Assembly: GCF_018130695.1 (NCBI RefSeq)
Contig: NZ_JAFCJX010000008.1
Coordinates: forward strand, 124,001-188,000
From: Bradyrhizobium jicamae
Lineage (GTDB): Bacteria; Pseudomonadota; Alphaproteobacteria; Rhizobiales; Xanthobacteraceae
Length of the DNA stretch: 64,000 nucleotides
Reading direction: 5' to 3'
In this document: piece after piece, positions 15,306-23,555 of the stretch
Numbering within the stretch: the stretch's first letter is position 1
How the letters are laid out: every line of letters begins with the position of its first letter
Position numbers and translations under genes: made by a program
The notes under the pieces: generated by a model
What the model was told of the DNA's origin: nothing
The model's input: the letters and a program-made list of their open reading frames with translations, nothing else
The model's database searches: none

Positions 15306-16508
15306 ATGACATCAGCAACTCAAAACGGCGTTCCCCATCTCGACGTCGATCCCTTTGCGCTTGCGTTCTTCGCCGATCCATTCCCGACCCATGAGCGGCT
15401 GCGCGAGGCCGGCCCCGTGGTCTATCTCGACAAGTGGAACGTCTATGGCGTGGCGCGGCATGCCGAGGTGCATGCGGTGCTCAACGATCCCGCCACCTTC
15501 TGCTCCAGCCGTGGCGTGGGCTTGAGCGATTTCGCCAAGGAGAAACCGTGGCGGCCGGCGAGCCTGATCCTGGAGGCTGATCCGCCCGCCCACACCCGCA
15601 CCCGCGCGGTGCTGAGCCGTGTGCTGTCGCCGACCGCGCTGAAGCAGGTGCGCGAGCGCTTTGCCGCTGCGGCCGAAGAGCGCGTCGACATCCTCTTGGA
15701 GAAGCGCAGCTTTGATGCGATCGCCGATCTCGCGGAGGCCTTTCCGCTCTCGATCTTCCCGGATGCACTCGGCCTGAGGCCCGAAGGGCGCGAGAATTTG
15801 CTGCCTTACGCGAGCCTCGTGTTCAACGCGTTCGGCCCGCCGAACCAGTTGCGGCAGGAGGCGATCGAGCGCTCGGCGCCGCATCAGTCCTATATCGCTG
15901 CGCAGTGCCAGCGCGAGAATCTCACCCCCGGCGGCTTCGGCGCCTGCATTCACGCCCAGGTCGATGAGGGCGCGATCACCGCGCCCGAGGCGCCGCTTTT
16001 GGTGCGCTCGCTGCTGTCGGCCGGACTGGATACGACGGTGAATGGCATCGGTGCTGCGGTGTATTGTCTCGCCCGCTTTCCCGATCAGTTCGAGAGGCTG
16101 CGCAGCGATCCGACCCTGGCGCGCAATGCGTTCGAAGAGGCGGTGCGGTTCGAAAGCCCGGTGCAGACCTTCTTCCGGACCACCACGCGCGACGTCGAGC
16201 TGTCGGGCGCGCAGATTCCCGAAGGCGAGAAGGTGCTGATGTTCCTCGCCGCCGCCAACCGCGATCCGCGGCGCTGGGACAAGCCCGACACCTACGACAT
16301 CACCCGCCGCACTGCCGGCCATGTCGGCTACGGCTCCGGCATCCACATGTGCGTCGGTCAGCTGGTCGCTCGGTTCGAAGGCGAGACGATGCTTTCAGCG
16401 CTCGCGCGCCGCGTCGCGAAGATCGAAATCACCGGCGAGCCGACGCGCCGTTTCAACAACACGCTGCGCGGGCTCGACACGCTGCCGGTCACGATCACGC
16501 CGGCCTGA
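15306..16508 (+). CDS. Cytochrome P450, CYP199A type (para-substituted benzoate oxidation)
   Basis: 400 aa P450. Heme-ligand Cys349 lies in GYGSGIHMCVGQ, and the I-helix acid-alcohol pair is Asp242-Thr243 in AGLDTT. The sequence resembles CYP199A2/A4 of Rhodopseudomonas palustris closely enough to recognise by eye (VVYLDKWNVYGVAR, SSRGVGLSDF and APLLVRSLLSAGLDTT blocks). It keeps the Arg234-Ser235 pair equivalent to the CYP199A4 residues that grip the benzoate carboxylate. Probable reaction: O-demethylation or hydroxylation of 4-methoxybenzoate-like or cinnamate-like acids. ATG 15306 follows GGGAGGT. No ferredoxin or reductase gene is adjacent, so electrons must come from elsewhere. Confidence 0.9.
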   Translation: MTSATQNGVPHLDVDPFALAFFADPFPTHERLREAGPVVYLDKWNVYGVARHAEVHAVLNDPATFCSSRGVGLSDFAKEKPWRPASLILEADPPAHTRTRAVLSRVLSPTALKQVRERFAAAAEERVDILLEKRSFDAIADLAEAFPLSIFPDALGLRPEGRENLLPYASLVFNAFGPPNQLRQEAIERSAPHQSYIAAQCQRENLTPGGFGACIHAQVDEGAITAPEAPLLVRSLLSAGLDTTVNGIGAAVYCLARFPDQFERLRSDPTLARNAFEEAVRFESPVQTFFRTTTRDVELSGAQIPEGEKVLMFLAAANRDPRRWDKPDTYDITRRTAGHVGYGSGIHMCVGQLVARFEGETMLSALARRVAKIEITGEPTRRFNNTLRGLDTLPVTITPA

Positions 16509-16567
16509 GCCGCGGAAATTCAGTCGCCGGGGGCAACCGGCGTTCACATGACAACGAGGAGGAGAGG

Positions 16568-17773
16568 ATGAGGGCTTTTGGACTTGGTCTGGCGCTGGCG
16601 TGCGCCGCTACTGTGGCGCATGCGCAAATATCCGGGGATGTCGTGCGCGTCGGCGTGCTCAACGACATCTCCGGCATCTTCCAGGACACCAACGGCATGG
16701 GCTCGGTCGAGGCCGCGCGCATGGCCGCGGAGGACTTCAACGGCGGGGCTAAGGGCATCAAGGTCGAGATCGTCTATGCCGATCACCAGAACAAGGCCGA
16801 CGTCGGCTCCGCCATCGCGCGCAAATGGCTCGACGTCGAGGGCGTCGATGCCATCGTCGACGTGCCGAACTCGGCCGTGGGGCTGGCCATCAACACCATC
16901 CTGCGCGATACGAAGATGACATTCCTGGCATCGTCGACCGCAAGCTCCGATCTCACCGGCAAGGCCTGCTCGCCGAACACCATTCAATGGGTCAACGACG
17001 CCTGGGCGACCGGCAACACCACCGCGGCCGCGATGATGCAGCGCGGCGGCAAGGACTGGTATTTCGTCACGGTCGACTACGCGCTCGGCAAGGGCATCGA
17101 GGCCGAAGCTACCAATTACATCGAGAAGCACGGCGGCAAGGTGCTCGGCTCCAGCAAGCATCCGCTCGGCACCTCGGATTTCGCCTCCTTCCTGCTGCAG
17201 GCGCAGGGCTCGAAGGCCAAGGTGATCGGTCTCGCCAATGCCGGCGGCGACACCATCAACGCGGTGAAGCAGGCCGCGGAGTTCGGCATCCAGCAGGGTG
17301 GCCAGACCATGGTCGCCTTCCTGCTGTTCGTGAACGACATCCACGGCATGGGTCTGAAGGTCGCGCAGGGCCTGCAGTTGCTCGAAGCGTTCTACTGGGA
17401 CATGAACGACGACACCCGCGCCTTCGCAAAGCGCTTCGCCGCGCGTCCCGGCATGAACGGCAAGATGCCGAGCGGCAACCAGGCCGGCGTCTACGCCTCC
17501 ACGCTCGCCTATCTCAACGCCGTCGCCGCCACCGGCAGCGATGATGCGAAGGTCGTCGTGCCGCAGATGAAGACGTTCAAGGGCAAGGACAAGTTGTTCG
17601 GCGACACCGAGATCCGCGCGGACGGCCGCGTCGTGCATCCGATGTATCTGTTCGAGGTCAAGAAGCCCGAGGAGTCGAAGTACCCGTACGACTATTACAA
17701 GCTGATCTCGACGATATCAGCGGACCAAGCGTTCCGCCCGCTCGCGGATGGTGGCTGTTCGCTGGTGAAGTGA
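16568..17773 (+). CDS. ABC transporter substrate-binding protein, branched-chain amino acid/aromatic acid type
   Basis: 401 aa, Leu/Ile/Val-binding-like periplasmic protein (type I fold) with a signal peptide ending AHA at about residue 19. The mature start VVRVGVLNDISGIFQDTNG is typical of the HAAT family. ATG 16568 follows GAGGAGGAGAGG; an in-frame extension to 16064 overlaps the P450 and is spurious. It follows the P450 gene by 59 bp. Relatives next to aromatic genes, such as CouP of R. palustris, bind p-coumarate or benzoates, so an aromatic acid ligand is plausible. No permease or ATPase genes accompany it, so it must share a transporter encoded elsewhere. Confidence 0.88.
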   Translation: MRAFGLGLALACAATVAHAQISGDVVRVGVLNDISGIFQDTNGMGSVEAARMAAEDFNGGAKGIKVEIVYADHQNKADVGSAIARKWLDVEGVDAIVDVPNSAVGLAINTILRDTKMTFLASSTASSDLTGKACSPNTIQWVNDAWATGNTTAAAMMQRGGKDWYFVTVDYALGKGIEAEATNYIEKHGGKVLGSSKHPLGTSDFASFLLQAQGSKAKVIGLANAGGDTINAVKQAAEFGIQQGGQTMVAFLLFVNDIHGMGLKVAQGLQLLEAFYWDMNDDTRAFAKRFAARPGMNGKMPSGNQAGVYASTLAYLNAVAATGSDDAKVVVPQMKTFKGKDKLFGDTEIRADGRVVHPMYLFEVKKPEESKYPYDYYKLISTISADQAFRPLADGGCSLVK

Positions 17774-17801
17774 CGATAGCTCGCGCAGCGATCTCTCTTC
17801 G

Positions 17802-17936
17802 CCTCGCCCCGCTTGCGGGGAGAGGCCGACGCGCGAAGCGCGGCGGGTGAGGGGGACTCTCCGCGAGTCCAACTCTCACCTCGCTTGCGGAGACTCCCCC
17901 TCATCCTGACCTTCTCCCCGCAAGGGGGGAGAAGGG
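17802..17936. repeat. Repeat family A, copy 4
   Basis: Complete element: left hairpin CCTCGCCCCGC...GCGGGGAGAGG, GGTGAGGGGG, CCCCTCATCC, and right hairpin CTTCTCCCC...GGGGGAGAAG. It fills the gap between the convergent binding-protein gene and the first esterase gene. Confidence 0.85.
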
Positions 17937-17944
17937 AAAGAAAG

Positions 17945-19609
17945 TTACGGCGCGCAGTAGAAGCTTGCCGCCGCCGTTACCGGCCCCGTCTTGTAATGCG
18001 GCCAGGCCGGCCATTGGCACAGCGGCAGCGCGCGGAGTGTCTCGAAGCCGGGCGCCTCCACCTTCTGCTCGGCGACTTCGAGATCGCCGGGCGCCTTGCC
18101 GGTCTCGACCCAATCGACCAGCACCGCGAGCATGTCGACATTGGCCGGCGCGCCGGAGCCGACATGGTCGACGCCGGGCGCGGTGTAGAGGCGGACGAAT
18201 TCCGCGGCCTTCTCCTTGCCGAGCTTCTTTTGCACGTTCTCGAAGTAGCGGATGCCGGCGTAGGGGCTCTGCGCGTAGTCGGCCATGTGTTCGAGGATCA
18301 CGAGCTTGCCGCCGCGGGCGCCGAAGCGGCTGATATCAGGATTGGTCGAATCCATCAGCTCCGACACCTCCAGTACCCGCGCCTTGTGATCCTCCGGCTT
18401 GTAGGTCGTCACATCGAGCTTGGGATCGCGCGCGAACACATATTGAATGCCGCCGGCGCCATAGACCCACGCGATGCCGTTCGCGGGCACCGGCGGTTGC
18501 GCCGGCGGCGCGGTGCCGAGCCACCAGGCGAGCCAGCCGCCGGTCGGGGCGAACGCCGGTGTGCCTTCACCGGAGACGCCCCAGCCCGGATAATCGTCGA
18601 GCCCGTTGGCCATTGCGAATGAGAATTTGTACGGTGCATGCAGCGTCTCGATCGCCGCGACCTGCTTCTCGGTCAGGCAGTCGTCGCCGCTCTGGCCCGC
18701 CGCACATAGCAGCGAGGCCGGCTTGAACAGCGCCTTGCAGCCGACGGGATTCTGCACCAGCGCATCGTCCGAGCCGTCATCCCTGTCGCAGGCTTTCAGC
18801 ACGGCATCGGCGACGAGTTTCACCTGCGCGGGGCGGATCCAGCCGTCGCCCATCGTCACGAGGCCGCCGCGGGTGCCGGCATGCTGCAGCCCGACCCAGT
18901 TGATCACGGGCACGCGCGCGAAGATGCCGTCGAAATCGTCGGGGTAGCGCTGCGCCATGGTCAGCGCCTCGCGACCGCCTTCCGACGATCCCATGAAGTA
19001 CATCTTCGCCGGCGGGTTGCCGTAGGCGCGCATGATCAGTGCGCGCGCCGCGTCGCGCACTTTCTTGTAGGCCTTGTGCGAAAAATTCTCGAACGCTTCG
19101 TCGTTCAGCGCGAACAGCTGCGGCGGCTCGCCGGGCTTCGACTCATGGCCGGAGTCGGTGCCGTAGGTGACAAAACCGTGCGCCAGCGGCGAGGCCTTGC
19201 CGAAGGGATAGGCGGGCGGCAGGCCGAGCCCCGTGATCAGCACGCCATTGAAGCCTCCGCCGCCATATTGCAGCGAGCGGCCACTCCATTCGACCGGCAG
19301 ATTGACCTGGAATTTGATCGGCGGCGCCTTGGGATCGACGGGATCGATATGCCCGAGCACCTTGCAGAATTGCGGATTGGCCGGCGTGACGCGGCCGGCC
19401 GGCGTCGCTCCCTTCTCGGCGACGGCAAGCGGCGATGGCGCCTGCATCGCCGCACTGTCGATCTTCACCGCATTGTCGCTTGCACCGACCAGGCCGCTGC
19501 AGGTCGCGGCGGGATCGCCGAGCATCTCGGATGCCGTGGCAAGCCCGGGGCATGACATCGCCGTGACAATCGACGTCGCCAGCGTCCACGCGCGTGGATT
19601 GATCCGCAT
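17945..19609 (-). CDS. Tannase/feruloyl esterase family protein lacking the CS-D-HC cysteines
   Basis: 554 aa with an N-terminal signal peptide (about 26 residues). Start ATG 19609 is preceded by AGGGAGGAC. It is a secreted alpha/beta hydrolase of the tannase/FaeB family. The nucleophile is Ser209 in GSSEGG, the acid is the Asp in EHMADYA, and the base is the His in GVDHVGSG. In the family a Cys precedes the Ser and another follows the His, forming a disulfide; here they are Ser208 and Val. Likely substrates are hydroxycinnamate or gallate esters, but the changed active site makes this uncertain. It is divergent from a second esterase gene at 19786. Confidence 0.82.
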   Translation of the reverse strand: MRINPRAWTLATSIVTAMSCPGLATASEMLGDPAATCSGLVGASDNAVKIDSAAMQAPSPLAVAEKGATPAGRVTPANPQFCKVLGHIDPVDPKAPPIKFQVNLPVEWSGRSLQYGGGGFNGVLITGLGLPPAYPFGKASPLAHGFVTYGTDSGHESKPGEPPQLFALNDEAFENFSHKAYKKVRDAARALIMRAYGNPPAKMYFMGSSEGGREALTMAQRYPDDFDGIFARVPVINWVGLQHAGTRGGLVTMGDGWIRPAQVKLVADAVLKACDRDDGSDDALVQNPVGCKALFKPASLLCAAGQSGDDCLTEKQVAAIETLHAPYKFSFAMANGLDDYPGWGVSGEGTPAFAPTGGWLAWWLGTAPPAQPPVPANGIAWVYGAGGIQYVFARDPKLDVTTYKPEDHKARVLEVSELMDSTNPDISRFGARGGKLVILEHMADYAQSPYAGIRYFENVQKKLGKEKAAEFVRLYTAPGVDHVGSGAPANVDMLAVLVDWVETGKAPGDLEVAEQKVEAPGFETLRALPLCQWPAWPHYKTGPVTAAASFYCAP

Positions 19610-19748
19610 GATGTCCTCCCTGAATGTTCGTTGCCGCGGCAAGGATTTCCTCCGCGGCGTTGCCGCACAATGACCCGCGCCGTGGAAACGTCAAGCGAGG
19701 GGCACTCCAGGCCTGCCGCCGGCCTCTTGCCAAAATGGCAAAATCGTA

Positions 19749-19769
19749 ATAGTTATAAAATATAACTAT
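19749..19769. promoter_or_regulatory. 21-bp perfect inverted repeat, likely repressor operator
   Basis: Arms ATAGTTATA and TATAACTAT (9 bp, perfect) flank AAA. The site is strikingly AT-rich for this genome and ends 4 bp before the AGGAGGAGG ribosome-binding site of the 19786 esterase gene, a position where a repressor would block transcription. It also lies within the shared divergent control region with the 17945-19609 gene. Confidence 0.7.
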
Positions 19770-19785
19770 CAAGGAGGAGGCCCGG

Positions 19786-21477
19786 ATGAGGTCGATTGCG
19801 TCGGTATCGATCGGTGCGCTTGCGGTATGTCTCGGCGTGCCCACGCTCGCCCGTGCGGATGAGGCCTGCACGCAGGTCACCACGGCGTCGCTTGGAATCT
19901 CCGGCGTTGAGATCACGGGCTCGAAGCTGCAGGAGGCCGACGACAAGCTGCCGAAGCATTGTCTCGTCACCGGGCTCGCCAACCAGCGCACCGGTATCGA
20001 CGGAAAATCCTACGCGATCCGGTTCGAGATGCGCCTGCCCGTCACCTGGAACGGACGCTTCCTGCATCAGGTCAATGGCGGCAATGACGGCGTCGTGGTG
20101 CCGGCGCTCGGCGACAAGCCGGATGGCTGGGTATCCGGCGGCACCGTGCCGCTGGCGCGCGGCTTTGCGGTGCTGTCGTCCGACAGCGGACACTCCGGCA
20201 ATGATCCGGCCAACAAGCCGCTCGGACTCGCCGCAGGCGCCGCCTTCGGCATGGACCCGCAGGCGCGGCGTGACTATGGCTATGCCGCCGACATGACGCT
20301 GGCGCCGGTGGCGAAGAAGCTGGTCGCCCTGCATTACGGCAAGCCCGCCGATTACTCCTACATGGCCGGCTGCTCGAACGGCGGCCGCCATGCGATGGTC
20401 GCCGCGGGCCGCATGCCGGAAAATTACGATGGCTTCCTGGTCGGCAACCCCGGCTTCGATCTGCCGCGCGCGGCGATCCAGCATGCCTGGGACGTGCAGG
20501 CCTTCCTCAAGGTCGATCCCGATCTCCGCAAGACCATCACGAAGGAAGACGGCCAGCTGATCGCCTCGCGCATCACGCAGGCCTGCGACGCGCTCGACGG
20601 CGTCAAGGACGGCCTGACCTCAAACCTCGCCGCCTGCCAGAAGACGCTCGACCTCAAGAGCCTCGTCTGCACGCCGGGCCAGACCGAAGGTTGTCTGTCG
20701 GAAGCCAAGGTTGATGCGCTGAAGATGAGCTTTGCGGGCCCGCGCAATTCGAAGGGCGAGGCACTTTATTCCGACTGGCCGCTCGATGGCGGCATCGGCA
20801 CCGGCAATTGGCGCGCCTGGAAGGTGGAGAGCACGGTCGCGCCCTGGAATAACTATCCGATCATCGCGACCATGGGCGCGGCGTCGCTCAACCTGATCTT
20901 CTCGACGCCGCCGGTCGCGGTCGAAGGTAGCAGCGACAAGCTGGTCGACGCGCTCAGGGCTTACGACTTCGACAAGGATGCCGCGAAGATCTTTGCGAAG
21001 GATGCGACGTTCACGGAGTCCGCGATGGACTTCATGACCCCGCCCGAGGTCGACGATCCCAAACTGACAAAACTGCGCGACGCCGGCCACAAGATGATCA
21101 TCTATCACGGCCAGGCCGATCCGGTGTTCTCGGTCAACGACACCATCCGCTGGTACGGCAAGCTGAACGCCAACGTGCAGGGCGGTGCCGGCAATTCCGT
21201 TCGCCTGTTCACCGTGCCCGGCGCCACCCATTGCGGCGGCGGCGTCACCCTGGACAAGTTCGACGCGCTGTCGGCGCTGACCGATTGGGTGGAGAAGGGC
21301 AAGGCGCCCGACCGCATCATCGCTTCGGCCAACCCGGCCAACAAGGACGTGCCGTCGTCGTGGAATCCGGCGCGGACACGGCCGTTGTGTCCGTATCCGA
21401 CCTACGCGGCGTTTTCAGGCAAGGGCGATGCGGATGATGCGGCGAATTTCGTCTGCACGATGCCGGAGACGAAGTAG
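19786..21477 (+). CDS. Tannase/feruloyl esterase family protein (canonical CS-D-HC)
   Basis: 563 aa, secreted (signal peptide to about residue 24, LARADEAC). The full CS-D-HC motif is present: Cys196-Ser197 (GCSNGG), Asp445 (HGQADPV) and His482-Cys483 (THCGGG). It hydrolyses esters of aromatic acids, such as feruloyl, p-coumaroyl or galloyl esters, outside the cytoplasm, feeding acids to the CoA synthetase at 12601 and the P450 at 15306. It has an excellent ribosome-binding site (AAGGAGGAGG) and its own palindromic operator just upstream. Confidence 0.87.
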   Translation: MRSIASVSIGALAVCLGVPTLARADEACTQVTTASLGISGVEITGSKLQEADDKLPKHCLVTGLANQRTGIDGKSYAIRFEMRLPVTWNGRFLHQVNGGNDGVVVPALGDKPDGWVSGGTVPLARGFAVLSSDSGHSGNDPANKPLGLAAGAAFGMDPQARRDYGYAADMTLAPVAKKLVALHYGKPADYSYMAGCSNGGRHAMVAAGRMPENYDGFLVGNPGFDLPRAAIQHAWDVQAFLKVDPDLRKTITKEDGQLIASRITQACDALDGVKDGLTSNLAACQKTLDLKSLVCTPGQTEGCLSEAKVDALKMSFAGPRNSKGEALYSDWPLDGGIGTGNWRAWKVESTVAPWNNYPIIATMGAASLNLIFSTPPVAVEGSSDKLVDALRAYDFDKDAAKIFAKDATFTESAMDFMTPPEVDDPKLTKLRDAGHKMIIYHGQADPVFSVNDTIRWYGKLNANVQGGAGNSVRLFTVPGATHCGGGVTLDKFDALSALTDWVEKGKAPDRIIASANPANKDVPSSWNPARTRPLCPYPTYAAFSGKGDADDAANFVCTMPETK

Positions 21478-21497
21478 GCAGCCGCAGGTGCGCTGCA

Positions 21498-21636
21498 CCC
21501 TCTCCCCTTGTGGGAGAGGGTCGCTTCGCGCAGCGAAGCGGGGTGAGGGGTATCGCGCCCCTCGGCCGCATCTCGCAAGCGGAGACATACCCCTCATCCG
21601 GCGCTTCGCGCCACCTTCTCCCACAAGGGGAGAAGG
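21498..21636. repeat. Repeat family A, copy 5 (TTGTGGGAG subtype)
   Basis: Variant element with hairpins CCTCTCCCCTTGTGGGAGAGG and CCTTCTCCCACAAGGGGAGAAGG enclosing GGTGAGGGGTAT and ATACCCCTCATCCGGCGCTTCGCGCC parts. Copy 9 at 56604 is the same subtype. It lies between convergent genes. Confidence 0.82.
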
Positions 21637-21660
21637 AAAGAGGAAGCTGCGCTAGCTCGC

Positions 21661-22932
21661 CTACTTCGCCACCTTGCTGCTGCCTTGCGTGATCAGCCGG
21701 GCCGGGCGCTGGTCGCGGGTGTGGATCCAGAGCCAGTTCATCGCGACCGCGAGGCGATGGCGCACGCCGATCAGGAAGTAGATGTGGGCAAGGCCCCAGA
21801 TCCACCACGCCAGGGTGCCGCGCATTCTCACCTTGCCGAAATCGATCACGGCCTTCTTCTTGCCGATCTGCGCGAGGCTGCCGGCGTGCTTGTACTGGAA
21901 CGGCGGCAGCGTCTCGCCTTTCAGCCGGGCCTTGATCAGCATGGCGGCATAGCGTCCCTGCTGCTTGGCGGCCGGCGCGATGCCCGGCACCGGATTGCCG
22001 TCAGGGCCCTTGATCGTGGTGGTGTCGCCGACCGCGAAAATGTCGGGATGGCCGGGCACGGTCAGGTCAGGCTCGACCTGCAGCCGATAGGCGCGATCGG
22101 CCGGCGCGTTCAACCATTCGGCGGCGCGCGAGGCCCGCACGCCGGCGGCCCATACGATGGTGCGCGCCTCCAGCGTCTTGCCGCCATAGATCACGCCGTC
22201 GGCCGAGCATTCCGTGACCGGCGCGCCCAGCATCACCTCGACGCCGAGGCTCTCCAGCGAGGCTTGCGCGTAAGCCGAGAGATCGTCCGGAAAGCCCGCG
22301 AGCACGCGCGTCCCCGCCTCGATCAGCACCACGCGCGCTTTCCTTGTATCGATATGGCGGAAGTCGCGCGGCAGCGTGTCCTGGGCGAGATCGGCGATGG
22401 TGCCGGCCATCTCGACGCCGGTCGGCCCGGCGCCGATCACGACAAAGGTGAGCAGCGCGGCGCGTCGCGCCGGATCTTCCTCGCGCTCGGCGCGCTCGAA
22501 CGCGACCAGGATGCGGCGCCGCAGCGTCGTCGCATCCTCCAGCGTCTTCAAGCCCGGTGCGAACGGCTCCCATTCGTCATGGCCGAAATAGGCGTGGCGC
22601 GCGCCGGTGGCGAGGATCAGCGTATCATAGGAGATGGGATCGCCGTCCTCGAGCAGCACGCGCTTTCCCGCCGCATCGACGCCGTTGACATTGGCGAACA
22701 GCGTCGTCACGTCGGGCCGGTCGCGCAGGAGATAGCGGATCGGCCAGGCAATCTCGCTGGTCGCCAGCGAGGCGGTCGCGACCTGATAGAGCAGCGGCTG
22801 GAACAGATGATGGTTGCGGCGGTCGATCAGGGTGATCTTGACGCCAGCGCCGCGCAGCTCGAACGCCGCCTGCAGCCCGCCAAAGCCTGCGCCGACGATC
22901 ACCACATGATGGGGTTTCGGCGCGCTGGTCAT
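21661..22932 (-). CDS. ndh: Type II NADH dehydrogenase (NDH-2 family flavoprotein)
   Basis: 423 aa from ATG 22932 (MTSAPKPHHVVIVGAGFGG, AGGAGT ribosome-binding site). FAD-binding GAGFGG is at the N-terminus and NADH-binding VVIGAGPTGVEMAG near residue 165. FAD-contacting IFAVGDTTT and the quinone-site-like APAAKQQGRYAA lie near residues 305-335. The C-terminal hydrophobic amphipathic stretch (AWWIWGLAHIYFLIGVRHRL) anchors it to the inner membrane. It oxidises NADH and passes electrons to quinone without pumping protons. Confidence 0.9.
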   Translation of the reverse strand: MTSAPKPHHVVIVGAGFGGLQAAFELRGAGVKITLIDRRNHHLFQPLLYQVATASLATSEIAWPIRYLLRDRPDVTTLFANVNGVDAAGKRVLLEDGDPISYDTLILATGARHAYFGHDEWEPFAPGLKTLEDATTLRRRILVAFERAEREEDPARRAALLTFVVIGAGPTGVEMAGTIADLAQDTLPRDFRHIDTRKARVVLIEAGTRVLAGFPDDLSAYAQASLESLGVEVMLGAPVTECSADGVIYGGKTLEARTIVWAAGVRASRAAEWLNAPADRAYRLQVEPDLTVPGHPDIFAVGDTTTIKGPDGNPVPGIAPAAKQQGRYAAMLIKARLKGETLPPFQYKHAGSLAQIGKKKAVIDFGKVRMRGTLAWWIWGLAHIYFLIGVRHRLAVAMNWLWIHTRDQRPARLITQGSSKVAK

Positions 22933-23031
22933 GGCAGGTGACTCCTTCTGTCTCCGCATTCACTATGTAGGCACTTTGCACGACGGGTCCATGGCGCGTT
23001 TGCTAATCGGGCGATAGCGAAGACGTATCGA

Positions 23032-23159
23032 TCCGTCGTCCTGGCGAAAGCCAGGACCCATAACCACCGAATTCAGTCATTGAAATGACCCGTGGCCCCA
23101 GCGTCGCGCCACCACGTGCATCCGGGGTAATGGGTCCTGGCTTTCGCCAGGACGACGGA
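23032..23159. repeat. Repeat E: 30-bp perfect inverted repeat with 68-bp spacer
   Basis: Arms 23032-23061 and 23130-23159 are exact reverse complements; each contains CCTGGCGAAAGCCAGG or its complement, itself a hairpin. It lies upstream of the gene at 23235 and would form a large cruciform or RNA hairpin. The rest of the 22933-23234 gap shows nothing else except a run of eight T after the right arm. Confidence 0.8.
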
Positions 23160-23234
23160 ATTTTTTTTGCCCCACCGCATCCTTTGGCCTCCGCCATTCG
23201 TCCTTGCAACGAAACCCCCAAGGGAGACTGCGCC

Positions 23235-23537
23235 ATGAAACGCATGCTGATCAAATACAAAGCCAAGCCCGAGATGGCCGACACCAACGCCGAACTGGTC
23301 GCCGCGGTGTTCGCCGAGCTGAAGGCCGCACAGCCCGACGGGGTGCGCTATGCCTGCCTGCGGCTCGAGGACAACAGCTTTGTCCATATCGTCGAGACCG
23401 AAGGCGAGGGGCCGAGCCCGGTGGCGAAGCTTCAGGCGTTCCAGACGTTCCAGAGCGGCATCCGCGATCGCTGCGCCGAGCCGCCGGTGTCAAATGGCGT
23501 GACCATCGTCGGCAATTATCGCATGCTGGGCGAATAG
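23235..23537 (+). CDS. Conserved small protein of unknown function next to an ECF sigma gene
   Basis: 100 aa, start ATG 23235 behind AGGGAGAC. It has no signal or membrane segment. The pattern (MLIKYKAK..MADTNAELVAAVFAEL...YACLRLEDNSFVHIV) suggests a dimeric alpha-beta-barrel (EthD/monooxygenase-like) fold, but this is a guess from secondary-structure rhythm. It is followed after 18 bp by the sigma-factor gene, so the two are probably co-transcribed. Confidence 0.7.
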   Translation: MKRMLIKYKAKPEMADTNAELVAAVFAELKAAQPDGVRYACLRLEDNSFVHIVETEGEGPSPVAKLQAFQTFQSGIRDRCAEPPVSNGVTIVGNYRMLGE

Positions 23538-23555
23538 CTCACGAAAGAGAATCCG

